Below are positions 46,099 to 57,722 of a stretch of DNA of 64,000 bases, piece by piece. The translations under genes were made by a program, and so were the position numbers. The notes beneath the pieces are model-generated. The model saw only the letters and a program-made list of their open reading frames with translations. It did no database searches and was not told the DNA's origin. Origin of the DNA: Escarpia spicata (lineage: Eukaryota; Annelida; Polychaeta; Sabellida; Siboglinidae); NCBI GenBank assembly GCA_963995525.1, contig OZ023214.1:31059518-31123517 (forward strand), in the 5' to 3' direction. Each line of letters opens with the position of its first letter. Position 1 is the stretch's first letter.

Positions 46099-46256
46099 GT
46101 GATCCTACCCATAAACATGCTGTGATATACTCAGTCAAGTCGTATGACTTCTGGTGGCATGTACACGACGAGGGCATCGAGTCCATTGCTATTCGACCCA
46201 GTGACAAAGGTTGCACTTCCGTTGTTGCAGAGATCTACCGTATTCCCAATACAGAG
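46099..46256 (+). CDS. Candidate orphan exon, unknown protein
   Basis: Between an acceptor-like CATATTAG and a donor-like ACAGAG|GTTAGT, a 158-nt stretch encodes DPTHKHAVIYSVKSYDFWWH then VHDEGIESIAIRPSDKG and CTSVVAEIYRIPNTE. Its composition is clearly protein-like (Trp pair, acidic-hydrophobic alternation) and no stop occurs. A second protein-like stretch, NTITKPNTYDPYICNPYGNV then YSLSTTIQSTVISGWQGP, lies at about 46419-46575, but its phase does not join this donor simply. Neither matches a family I know. They may be two exons of an unrecognised gene or parts of a decayed retrogene. Confidence 0.4.
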
Positions 46257-46579
46257 GTTAGTTCATCACGTAAATATTATGAGTCAATTTAAAAAAAAAA
46301 TCGAAACTCAACTCACCAAATTATAATTGGAACAGATCAAAATGTTGACTATCTTTAACTGCATGCACTCGCATAAACCCTCAAGTGACATGTTAGGTAT
46401 GTTTTTGGTGCTAACATGGTTAATACAATTACTAAACCAAATACGTATGACCCATACATCTGCAATCCTTATGGTAATGTTTACTCTTTATCTACAACAA
46501 TTCAGTCTACCGTTATCAGTGGTTGGCAGGGACCAATGAATCAAATTATATTGTTTCTGTTGTAACAGCGTATATCTAC

Positions 46580-48860
46580 TGGTAACAGCCTTGGCTCTGC
46601 TGCCAATCAGGAATTGTATATATTGTATACGCTTTGTCTTTCATTTATCTTCTGTATTATACAATTCCGAAATAAAACACCTACCTACCCAGCGCTGTTG
46701 TCTCTTGTTACTTATTAACTTATCAAAGTGGAAGCATTTTTGACCTCTGCCATAAATAGCTTCATATTTGTGGCGGCCATTATTATAATGTATATGCCTA
46801 AGTCTATAGCACTCACCAGCATTGAGGCAGTAACGCGTCACATCTGCATGACATCATTCTATTTTTAGCACTCGCTCCGCTGCGCCGAATGCACGGGTAA
46901 ACAAATGCGTCGTACAACAGTAAAAATAGCGGGAGCGGGACCGCGCCTTTTCAAAAAATAAGCTATTCGAAAATGACATCCCTGTGACGAAACTGTATCC
47001 TGCAAGTGTAGAATGATACTCGAATACATAGTTAATGCAATGGCTGAAATATCGCGGCCTTCCTTCGAGCGAAGTTTGTTTGAAACTAGCAGAAAAGTGG
47101 TCGTCTAGTTTGGTTATGCTTGCAACAACGATATGACCAACAATTTGTATTTTCGACAATTATGCCTGATATTTATATATTGCATACTGTCACTCACATA
47201 CGTGATTTTTTTGCATTTTAATTGTGTATTTGTATAATTTATTTTAAAGCAGTGACTCATTGTATTTGTTGTCTATTAGTTTTATGTACAGCACTATGAA
47301 AACGAATGGATATGGCGCTGCATAAACATACAAATTATATTATACTAGTTAAATACGCACTTTAGTCAGTATAGCTGTGTACTTTTTTGTCCGATACTTT
47401 ATTTCACATGACGTAAGTAATTTTTTTACAACGGTATATTCTATATTACATTATTATATTTTTATTCTTTCTTAAATTGTTATGATAGTTATTATGTTTT
47501 ACCAATGATGTATTTTAATATGGACAGTTTTTTTTGGTAAGGATGTCAACAAACGGAACATATCGGGAATAATACATATTTAATTGCAAGTCTAACGCTG
47601 CAGCCTCACTGGTCTGGTGCTTTCATTTCGCCGGGAAATTAGGTTGCAACGCTGTATTGTAATTTTTTCTCAAACATCAAACTTGCACTGAATGCATGGT
47701 GGCACGCCAACCAGGTTTATTAAGACTGTAGCTGCCGGTTTAACATACACTTTCACCGAAGCAGTCAAGCAAGACAACGTCCAAGGGGATACCGAATTGG
47801 ACGGTGCACGAATTTAGGACGTGCAACTATAAAACAATGGATATGCAGTCTTAAATTTTCTTCGCCATCCCTAGCTGCAGTAAGGTCGATAAATTGTTTC
47901 TAGGCTTTATACGAGCGCAGCATTGGTTGTACGTTGGTGAGGCGCCTTTCCTCGGACCAACTGCAACTAAGGTGTGCGTACGTTTACTTTAGCTAAGTTA
48001 GGGAAAGAGAAGAAATAAACACCCCACGGGTGCTGTCAATAAGCGTATCTTGAATAATTGTTGTTAGTCCCATAACTGCAATGCTTGTTAACACTGCTGA
48101 ACAATCAGTGTTAATTTTATACTGGCGACCTAGAATACATCAATACAATAGAGTTTATCGCCAATGATCCAACATGTAAACAATGCCGAAACGTCAATGT
48201 TTGCCCGTCTTTTCCGTTTTTTTGCGCACGCACAAAAGCACCACACGTCATGTACTATATTTAGCGCTACGCATCATGCTGGCGAGCGCTATATTGGACC
48301 TGGTTGTTATGCAAACACAGTAGCGGATACTGACTACTGGTTAAGAATTCGGACCCACCTCGATGTCGTCGTTATAACTATAGGCCCCTATGTTTGCCAC
48401 GATTTGATGCTTCGGGGTGTTAATTCCATACTTCCACATCATTCCAGACTTACAACGTTGTAAAAATTGCGTCTTAACTGACTTAAGTAAAGCAACATTT
48501 GAAGTCTAAATAATATGCCGGCTTAATAATTGCCGCGGAGCACTATTAAAAAGCCTATTTATTTAGGCCTAAATTGTGAACTGCGGAATAATTGAATGAT
48601 CACATTGAGGTATCCGACTTGTGCAATTCTGTTGACTTCTATGACATCCAAAAATATAAGAGTAAATGTTGGTGATTCCCAAAGTTCTGGGTAACCAACG
48701 AAATTCGTAACAATCTAAACAGTGTTACACATACTTCTCCTACATGGAGGCGACAAATGGTGGCGCCTCACCACGGAGTCTGAATAGTTTTTGGGTGAAA
48801 ATAAAGATTGATCCCTTCCTACCCAGTGTAAGTCACATGACAAGGGGAGCATTATTCATC
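46580..48860. other. No gene recognised; upstream region of the 48.9-kb gene
   Basis: Open frames at 46854-47159 (minus) and 48164-48463 (plus) have no family I recognise and no splice context. 48500-48860 presumably holds the promoter and 5'UTR of the multipass membrane gene. No TATA box or other element stands out. Confidence 0.45.
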
Positions 48861-48864
48861 AATA

Positions 48865-51800
48865 ATGCCCGTCATGGGGGAAGCGACCGGAGTGACGCAG
48901 GAAGAGTTAGCGTGGGATCACACGGCTGAGAATACGCCTCTTCTGCACGATGACAGTCGTAGGAATCCATTTATGTTTAGGTGAGGTTCGGACAAAGTTG
49001 TGTATGTGATAGCTTAAACATATACACACGGAAACACTTTTATTACGAACTCCGGCTACTCCACCAAAATGTTCCGATTAAACTCAACTTCAAGTAGGTC
49101 TATCTGTCAGAACTTACAGAAAGTCAGAAGTTCTGAAACTAACTTCCCCGGCTCAATACAGCCAAGTGCACATACCCTAACGAAGCTTTTGACTGTAGAG
49201 CCGTTACCTGTTAGGACAAGATACTCTATAGAATATCTCTCTCTGTATCTGTGTATTGCGTTGACAGATCAATCTTAGTTGTACATATATTTTAGATTAA
49301 CGAAATTGTGCATTGGCATTGTGGAGACCTGTAGGAAGGCAATTACATACAGACTAACAGTGGGATAATGCTCTTGACAGTGACCGGAAAGATCCTTAAC
49401 AGCACCATAAAATATCTCTGTGTCAACCTACAAGACGACCTGAAATGGGGTCCCATATAAACATCACTACAAACAAAGCCAATAAGACCCTCGGCTTCCT
49501 CTGGCGCAACCTGAAGATCGTAAGACGTAAGCAAGAAAACAAAAGAAACTGCATACAATGTCCTCGTTCGCCCGATTCTGGAATATGCAGCCACCATGTG
49601 GGACCCCTACACTGCAAGTGACACCGAGGCCACAGAGAAAGTGCTGCGCAGATCAGCAAGATGGTCTTAAACCGACACCACCAAACATCCTGTGTTGACT
49701 CCATCCCCGACTCCCTTGACATGTCCACACTGCAACAGAGATGCTCAGCTGGAGATGTTTTATAAATTCTACCATGGTCTCATCTCCATAAATTCCATCT
49801 ACACACATGTACTTGCCAGAACCAACAGACAGCAGGCTGAGTCCAGGAAGAACAACACCTACAACTACGACAACCCCTACTGCAGGACACAGTACCGGCA
49901 GATGTCGTTCTTCCCGAGGCCAATCCTGGAATGGAACAGTCTGCCACAGGAGGTAGTGACGGCCAAGTCCTGGACTGCTTCAAATCCTGGCTTGGCACCT
50001 ACCTATAAATATCATAGTTGAACAATCAATGGAATGAGACTCATCTCTGTACATAAACTTTGTAGGCTATGAGAAGGCATTTGACAGCCTCGACAGGGTG
50101 ACTCTAAGGAAGCTCCTGCAACACTGCGGGATACCAGATAAATTTATTTCTCTGATACAAAGTAACTATGAAGGCATGGCGTGTAAGGTCATTCATGCAG
50201 GACAACTCACACTCATTTATTGTGAAGACAGGAGTGAGGCAAGGTTGCCTTCTGTCACCATCCCTCTTCCTGTTGCCGTAGATTGGATTATGAAAAAGAC
50301 AACAGATGACAGAGGAAATGGTATCCAGTGGACACCTTGGAGTCAGTTGGAGGACCTGGACTTTGCAGATGACCTTGCTCTCCTGTCCCACAGTCACCAA
50401 CAGATGCAGGAGAAAAGTAAAAAAGTAAATGTAAGTTCTTATATAGCACAGTATCCAGTCCTCAGGACTGCTCAAAGTACACTGTACTTTACACTTTACC
50501 CTCTGGCAGATCTGTTCAATCGAACACCATCTCGACTTCGTTGGGAAATATTCAGCCATGCGGCAATTAATGTGTGAAGACTATTTGTACATAAATAAAT
50601 ATAATAAAGTAGAGCTTCTAAACACAGTGTCAACACAGATAGGACTCAACATCAACAGAAGCAAGACAGAGATCATAAAGCCAAACAAAGAAGAACTGCC
50701 CAGTCATATTAGGAGGAGTGACATCCAGATTTGATTATGGAAATGCGATGCTCTTTGGTATATCTGACCGTCTGCTGCACCGTCTAAAGAAAGTCCAACG
50801 GTCAACTGCTCGAGTCGTGATGCAACTTCGATGAGGTGACCGGCGATCTATCACTGCGGTCCTACAACAGCTACACTGGCTCCCAGTGAGAAAGCGTATC
50901 GAGTACACCAATGTGTCTCGCCAGTGTATCTCGCGTCACTGCCACATCGTCACTCGCCATGCAGGACCCTACGCTCTGGCGGTGGTCTGCTTCTGGATAT
51001 ACCACGCGTGAACCTGGAGCATTATGGTCGCTGGGTGTTTGCATGTGCTGGGCCGACATTGTGGAAGACGTTTCTGTTCTCAAACTTATAATCAGACCCC
51101 ATTTAACCTTTGTATTGTTCATGCATAGTTTTAATTATTTTTTTGTCTTATTTATGTCAGAATGACATTTTAGTATGTAAACAACTTATTTAATGTAATT
51201 TAGGCATTTATTTATTTATTATCCAGTATATTCAGCTGTTCAGCATTTTTGCTAATCGTTTACTTTATCGTTGCATTTACCCATAATTTTAATATACATA
51301 GGTATATATATATATATACTATGATTTTGCTTCCTAACTTTATTTATTTTTTCTTATTTATTTTTGTCTTAAATGGATTTTGTTATGCTTCTTAAATGAT
51401 TGCCGATTTGTAAACACCGGTGTATGGGTCATTAGTCCCAGATTTGATGGTGTGTAAATAAAGTTTATTATTATCAAATGTCAAGTTAGTGTTACTCTAT
51501 GGCTTGGAGATATGGCGAATTATACAGAAAACACTCAAATGATTAGAGACCACCATCAACAAATGCCTGCGCAGAATCATACACCTAAAGTGGTCAGACA
51601 AGGTACCCAACATTACACTATGGGAATGGACCAAACAACTACCAATAGAAACTGAAATAAAGAAGAGAAAATGGAGGTGGTTAGGACATACACTGAGGAA
51701 ACCTGCAACAAACATCACACGACTAGCAATTACATGGAACCCTCCTGGAAAGAGAAGAAGAGGAAGGCCAAGAAACACCTGGCACAGAGACACTGAAAGA

Positions 51801-53354
51801 GAAAGAAAGCAGATGGGAAAAATCTGGAAAGAAATCGAGAAAATGGCATCAAACCAACAACAGTGGAGGACTATGGTCGATGGCCTATGCTCCCAACAAG
51901 CAAATATGCCTAAGTAAGTAATTACCATTATGGTGATTAGTTGTGCTGGTACACGCACTGTCACTGGACACAAAAATGTAAACACTAATGACAGTTTTCG
52001 CTAATCACGTGTTTACTCAGATAACTAATTTTCTAACAGCAATTTGTTGATATACTGATTATGTGATTTAGTTATTGTCAAATTGAAAATAAAACAATCT
52101 TGTCCAAACAATTTTGTTTGTTCACCCAATCTTGTACAACAAATTTTTGTTTGTATTTATGTACACTGTGTCACATATCACAATATATCGTATTGCAGCC
52201 TATGTATTACAACCATACAAGACACTACTAATGTTCGTGCAAAATTGTGTCTTTCTGAAACAGTTCTAACACCTTTAGTTTCCACTGTCAGTTCCCAGAC
52301 CGATGCCCATCTTCTTCTGAGTGGACGTCACATTGACCAGCTGCTGCGGAACTTGGACGATTCAGCGACGCTGCTGAATAATGTTCTCAAGAGTTCTGCC
52401 AGATTCCCTCATGAGACAACGGCTCCATCAGGAGTCTGCTTCAGTCGGATTTGTGGTCTCTGCAACTGCAGCACCAGGAATGTGCTGTGGGTCACTGCTG
52501 GCATTCAGGTATTGGGGTTTACTCTTGCATGTCTTTACTCAATCAAGAATGTAGTTCTAGTGGATAATTTCATCCTCACACTCCAGTGGGCGCTACTGAC
52601 TAAAACAGTCTCAATACCGCCTGCCACATAACCTTGTGAAACGCTGAAGTTGAGCCGAGTTAATAATCACATCGCCTACCAAGATTCGGTTGTTTTCATT
52701 TGGGCCAACTGTGGCTATTGTTACATCAAATGTTTGGCAAGTAGAAGTAATTATTCCTGTACACAGTACTGATCAGCAGTTCATGAGAATGGTCAAATGG
52801 GTCGTGATATTGGGATTTCCTGCAACTGCTCTCCTTGATGCCATTTCCGTGGTTCCCACAGCAAGACCAACAGAGACAGATAATGATAGGACAAAATAAG
52901 GTGTAACTAATTCAGCAAACATCCACATATTGCGTAGGAAATCTGCCAGGTGTTGTCATCTATCATCCCTGGCTTGTAAGGATGTGCAATCTATTTTCTG
53001 TTCCCAAAATTAAGGCAAACATCAGAACTCTTATTTTCACGGTTGCCGAACCTGTGGAACTCACTATGTGTTGACATTAAGTCAGCAGGAAATATATAAT
53101 TTTGCTACCTGTTTGTTGTGCAGCTGCTGTCGGCTACTTTGGTGTCAATACTGGATGCAGTGGGGAAGAATCACAGCACGGCTACAGCAGTAAGCATCTT
53201 ATGTTGTTGCATATTTGTGACTTTTTTATAAAACAAATGCGTAACATTTATCTTAGTTATTCAATATGTTCAATTAAATAGCACACTATGATGCATATTT
53301 AATTATTATTATAATGAAATGTATTTTCATCATTTATAATATTTACGCATGTCA

Positions 53355-53419
<65 letters not shown>

Positions 53420-54408
53420 ACAAGCTTCATATTTTTGTAAAGTTTATAATTTTCTGCAACTTTAATAAATATTACATAGTGTTATTTGTACAACCACAAG
53501 TGTACTCATACTTAATTAATGCATGATTTGTTATTTTGGAAAATGTTTATTTTACTTTATGCATAATTTAGGCTTGTGTGTGCCACAAACTGCATATTAA
53601 TTGTTATATTTTACCTTTTCCAGAGTATGACAGTTTTGTCCATTTTACAAGCTGTGAATATAGTTTACTTCATTTTTGCCTTAGGTGAGCATATTATTTT
53701 GTACATTTATTTATATCAGTTATGTTTTGCACATCATAATGTTTCTTTTACAAACATCCAGTAATTCCTGTGTTGACATATCACTCAAACCTAGGTTCAG
53801 TTCTGATTTGGTATTGATCCATTTTGATAATACATCAAATTGAATTTGAATACATCTTTGGTAAATACATGTGAATTAGTTAAAAATAGAATTTCCATTG
53901 TTTCCTGTTTAGAGGCAGGTTGATTTGCTTGATGGATGTAGTTGGTGGTTAGACATGAATGTGACCAATGCTTCAGTCCACTTAGCTGTATCTGTATTCA
54001 CATTACCATATATGACAAATACTAGGACAGAACAGAACCACTGGAAAGAACTAATCATGTCATCATGTTAAGTTGATAGCATCAGTATGAAGAGGCAATG
54101 CATGGCAAATGATTAATGCAGACCATGCAGAAACATTGGTAAAATTTGATTAACAATACTAGTTTATTTTTGCACTTTGTTTATTATTCTAGAGAGCTTG
54201 TCTGTATTTTAAAAAATTTCAGTATTGCTGACAAGAAGAATGTCATTTGCAAGGGGGAACATGTCATTTGGTCTTGTGCTGAAGTCCTACATCTCTTCCA
54301 TTCTCCTCTTTGTTGGTATATACACTCTGATGTATAGGATACAGGTGAGACTAGTAGGTAGTTTGGTGCAGTAACAAAAGATGTATGTGCGTGTCCATGC
54401 ACGCGTAT

Positions 54409-54496
<88 letters not shown>

Positions 54497-57033
54497 TTTG
54501 TTAGTGACTTATTCATATTTTGTGCACTGTTTACAAATAACCAGAGTGGTAGAAACACTGAATATTGCAAACAGTACAACAAACCTTATGTGGAGCTAAA
54601 TCCTCTTTGCATGTATGCATAGAACCTCAATGATCAATTGACAGTCTGGTAATATGTCATTGTGTTTATGATGTTTGAATGTTGCATTTCTGCTATAATT
54701 TAAAACACACCGTTATCTTAGCATTTCTGCTATCATTTAAAACACACCGTTATCTTAGTATTTCTGCTATCATTTAAAACACACCGTTATCTTAGTTCTA
54801 TTGTGTATCCATCCATATATGTAACCCAATAATGCTTATCAATTTTGATATTGACCAAACCCTTTACTTTGATGTGCCTCTTGAGCTTGGTTTCTGATGA
54901 ATGAGGGACATAAAATTTATGTGTATCTTGTTATTAATCTTATTATTATTTGTTCCATTTCCTGATTCTGTTGTCATAATGGTCAATACTTGACTACGTA
55001 TTTTAACCTTGGTTAAACAAAGTCTGCCTGCAGGCCACGAGCTGGGCATGTCCTGTTACATCTATGGAGAGTGACTCGGCATTGTCAATGTACGTGAAGA
55101 TGTTTTATGTATCCACAGCGACTGCGTCATTGTGTGGTGAGATTCTTGTCTTTTTTAAGTTACCAAAATTTGTCATTTGCATAAAATAGAATCAATCGCA
55201 GGCACAGCCAAAATACAGGACAATTTGTTTGTAGACATTATTTTTTTTTATTATTGTTATTAAATGTAAAGTTATCAGACCACATTTTCCAGATAAAGCA
55301 CATATCAAGGTTTTGTAATTTGACTTCCATGAAATGATGTCTGTATGCCAAGTTGTCTAGATTGTTGGGTTCTGGATTAACGAGGTTCAACTGGATAGGA
55401 TATAAACGGTGTTCATTATAGTGTATACATTTAATTAATTCAAGAGTTCCTCATACTACGAAGACTCTGTCATTACATGTTGTGTACGGGTGTACGGTTT
55501 GTCTGCTGTAGGAGCTCCAAGTGTAATGCCGATAGCCTGGTTCACCTACCTCCTCACTTCTGTACAGGTGAGATTTGTACTTCTCCATCTCATTGGATTT
55601 ACCTTGGCTGTTAAAGGGAGGCTGGCTATTCCTCTACTCGGAAATCAGCCAGTGTCGCAATTTGTGACAGAAAGTCTGCTGAATTGGCTGTCCTTTGAAC
55701 ATTTTGTATCCGGAAAGGTTGCATGTCAAAATGGCCATGGTTTCAAGTACTCATGAAAGGACCCATGAAAGAACCAAACTAAATGGATACCTTGCACTGC
55801 ATTAACTACATTCTAGGGTACACTCATAAAGGCAGGCTGAATATATGTGAATACACGATTACCTATTGTAATGTTGCAAATATTACTAAACAAATTCTCC
55901 AATCTGTCTGATCACATTGCTTTGCGATATTATATAACTTTTATATCATGGAATGCTAGTTTGAGATTTTGTTACTTCATGAGAAAACGGGTTAATGATG
56001 GCAGTAATGTTTCATAAATAGATGTACAAGCTCAGCAGTTGCTGGTGCAGTCAACAGTGACGTGTGTCCACGTAATGGCGTCTCATTTGTGTCATTGGGT
56101 CGTAAATGTTATTTGTTTCAGATGCTGCTCAGCCTCATGTATATAGTGCAGCTGTTGGCACTAGTCATCAGGTGGCAGCAGCAGTCACCACCAGTGCTGC
56201 CACCTGCCTACCCAATATATGGGGTGTCTCCACTTCGTGGCCGGAGTCCGTCACTGATCAGTCGGTCAAGCGTGTCCAGCAACACTGGTGGGAGGTGGGT
56301 AATAGCTGTGTAGGTACTATTGAGTAGCCAGCATCTACATATTAATATGCTAACTGTGGATGATTGTAAGTGTAGGTGTCAAGGTCCACTTGTTCTTTCT
56401 ACGTTCATTGGCTTCCTTAAAGCATTGATTTCTGATCTACCAATTGACAATGTATTTCAGAGAACACAACAGTAATTTTATTTACCTTTTCTACAGGGCA
56501 TTGAATTACTGAAATTAAGAAATCTGACCCACCACGAAATGATTCTTGTTGCACTCGTTTTAAGATACATGCCGAAAATGAAGTGTTAATTGACTGATTT
56601 TTAACTGCAGCTATTATAGGAATGATTACAATATAAAATATCTACTACATAACTATAGTTTAACGAAAACTGTCTGTAGGTACTCGGAATATGCTGAAGT
56701 AGAGTACTCCAGGTGAACATGTGAAATCTTGAGCTTTTAGAGCATGTTTTCTCAATATTGCTTCTTGTGTAGGTGTAAAATTAAACTCTGCTTTACTTTG
56801 CACATATTAAGGTGGCTGTGGTATTCTCCTCATTCACATGGCATCAATAACTAGAATACAGTACATGGTGCAATAAGACATATTTAGTGGTGGACAGTCA
56901 CATGTTTGTTGAATACAACAATTGATAGAAATGTTGGATGTGTGGAATGGTTGTTTGTGAAGCTTTCATTTGTGCGTGTTGCAGTATGATCAACTATGGG
57001 TCCTTCACCTCAAGTCCCGCAGTGCTGCAGTGA
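48865..57033 (+). CDS. Nine-exon multipass membrane protein, LAPTM-like architecture
   Basis: Exons: 48865-48980, 52199-52508, 53124-53189, 53624-53684, 54223-54344, 55034-55136, 55512-55567, 56122-56294, 56985-57033. All introns are GT-AG and every junction is in phase, giving about 351 residues (348 from the second Met at 48874). An in-frame stop at 48838-48840 precedes the start. The N-terminus has an acidic dileucine signal, ENTPLL (22-27). A Cys cluster, CGLCNC, lies just before TM1 (about 133-155). TM2 is about 165-187 and TM3 about 201-223. The hydrophobic stretch 249-296 could hold one or two more helices. The tail is Ser/Pro-rich and contains PPAY (305-308), a PPxY site for WW-domain ubiquitin ligases. 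Cys cluster, several TMs, dileucine and PPxY together recall lysosomal LAPTM proteins, but sequence identity is not evident. A less likely reading is a degenerate channel pore around STATASLCGAPSVMP. Function unknown; endolysosomal location inferred. Confidence 0.72.
49343..50035 (+). mobile_element. CR1-type LINE C-terminal fragment in intron 1
   Basis: Broken frames encode the end of a CR1 RT protein: NLQDDLKWGP, LWRNLKIVRR, a PILEYAATMWDPYT-like block, EMFYKFYHGLISI, and YCRTQYRQMSFFPRPILEWN then SLPQEVV. It complements the N-terminal and RT parts seen at 41.5-44.2 kb but is a separate 5'-truncated copy. Nonfunctional. Confidence 0.75.
50416..50605 (-). mobile_element. SINE, minus strand, 5' truncated (copy C)
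   Basis: Reverse complement matches 28610-28770 of copy A (GAGATGGTGTTCGATTGAAC, CTGAGGACTGGATACTG, TATATAAGAACTTAC). It interrupts the RTE frame after HSHQQMQEK. Confidence 0.8.
50716..51480 (+). mobile_element. L2/CR1 LINE C-terminal fragment with 3' tail
   Basis: Encodes VTSRFDYGNAMLFGISDRLL, HRLKKVQRSTARVVMQLR and LQQLHWLPVRKRIEY with stops, then an AT-rich 3' region ending AATAAAGTTTATTATTATCA, as at the L2-like 3' end near 3470. Inserted into the RTE element. Confidence 0.75.
52630..52900 (-). pseudogene. Protein-like minus-strand remnant in intron 2, unknown
   Basis: Two minus-strand frames read as protein: SLSVSVGLAVGTTEMASRRA then VAGNPNITTHLTILMN (about 52780-52900) and TCQTFDVTIATVGPNENNRI then LVGDVIINSAQLQRFTRL (about 52635-52750). 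A stop and frameshift lie between them. It looks like a broken retro- or transposon-derived coding sequence. I do not recognise the family. Confidence 0.3.
53357..53413. repeat. (CA)n microsatellite in intron 3
   Basis: About 27 CA units. Confidence 0.95.
54411..54494. repeat. (CA)n microsatellite in intron 5
   Basis: About 42 CA units, 67 bases after the exon 5 donor. Confidence 0.95.
54685..54795. repeat. Three tandem copies of a 37-bp unit in intron 5
   Basis: Units at 54685, 54722 and 54759, each (C/T)ATTTCTGCTAT(A/C)ATTTAA then AACACACCGTTATCTTAG, with only two variable positions. Confidence 0.92.
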
Positions 57034-57722
57034 TTGGCTACCAGGGAGCGCATCTGGTCTGCTGGGAATGCCGTCTCTGTACAAAGGCAACTGAAGAACA
57101 CATCTTCCCATTGGCCAAGTGGACTTGCAGTGTTACATGGTTATATGAAGCTTGTTTTACATGCTCCAGCTTATGCATTTTATAGTTTCATAATGATTCT
57201 TTTATACTTTTGTGTCATTAATAAGTCTGTCATCTTTTGTAATTTGAAGTTGTCTTGTTGGTGATGCAACTGCTTTCTCGTGCATATCTTGGGTTGATAA
57301 ACATATGCAACACATTTTTCTCATGCAGTACTGCCACATACTCGCCATTTTATTTGGTGATGGCTTGAGTAGCTGTTGTTCTGGTTTCATCTCTGATTTT
57401 CAAGTACATTTTTGTCATGATGTTATCATGCCATGCAATGCATTATGTTAGACCTATTTATAGTATTAAGTATTTATATGATAATTCATTTATAGGCTCT
57501 TGTTATAGATAGATTTAAATGCAATTGACGTTATATATGCAACTGTATAGGAATCTTGTAAATAGTAGGAATTCACATGGCATGTAAGAAACTAGGCAGC
57601 CATTATATTTGTTTCATACTTAAAATCAGAATGCAATGGCACATCTGAATTAGAGAATATAGACCAGGGATGGAACACAAAGTCACAAAGATGCAGATCT
57701 ATAGGTCAGTAGAACAATAAAT
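57034..57722 (+). other. Likely 3' UTR of the multipass membrane gene
   Basis: Follows the stop TGA at 57031-57033. The first AATAAA hexamer downstream is at 57717-57722. The open frames at 56970-57264 read through this region in other phases and are not supported as coding. Confidence 0.45.

Larger units (their letters stand above)
50040..51915 (+). mobile_element. RTE-type LINE fragment, split by a SINE and an L2 fragment
   Basis: RT pieces: YEKAFDSLDRVTLRKLLQHC and DLDFADDLALLSH (50060-50415), then STQIGLNINRSKTEIIKP (50620-50690), then the C-terminal block TINKCLRRIIHLKWSDKVPN, WRWLGHTLRKPATNITRLAI and TWNPPGKRRRGRPRNTWHRD (51540-51800). The first gap is filled by a SINE (50416-50605) and the second by an L2/CR1 fragment (50716-51480). 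The interrupted frames join logically, showing the order of insertion. It lies in intron 1 of the membrane-protein gene. Confidence 0.78.

Noticed and set aside
55490..55756. 88-aa open frame containing the 55512-55567 exon
   Set aside because: Only 55512-55567 is supported as coding. The remainder is intron read-through after a consensus GTGAGA donor.
55034..56294. Potassium-channel P-loop in the membrane-protein gene
   Set aside because: Only a single Gly of the selectivity filter could be aligned (LCGAP in place of TxGYG). The rest of the architecture fits a LAPTM-type protein better. Kept only as an alternative.
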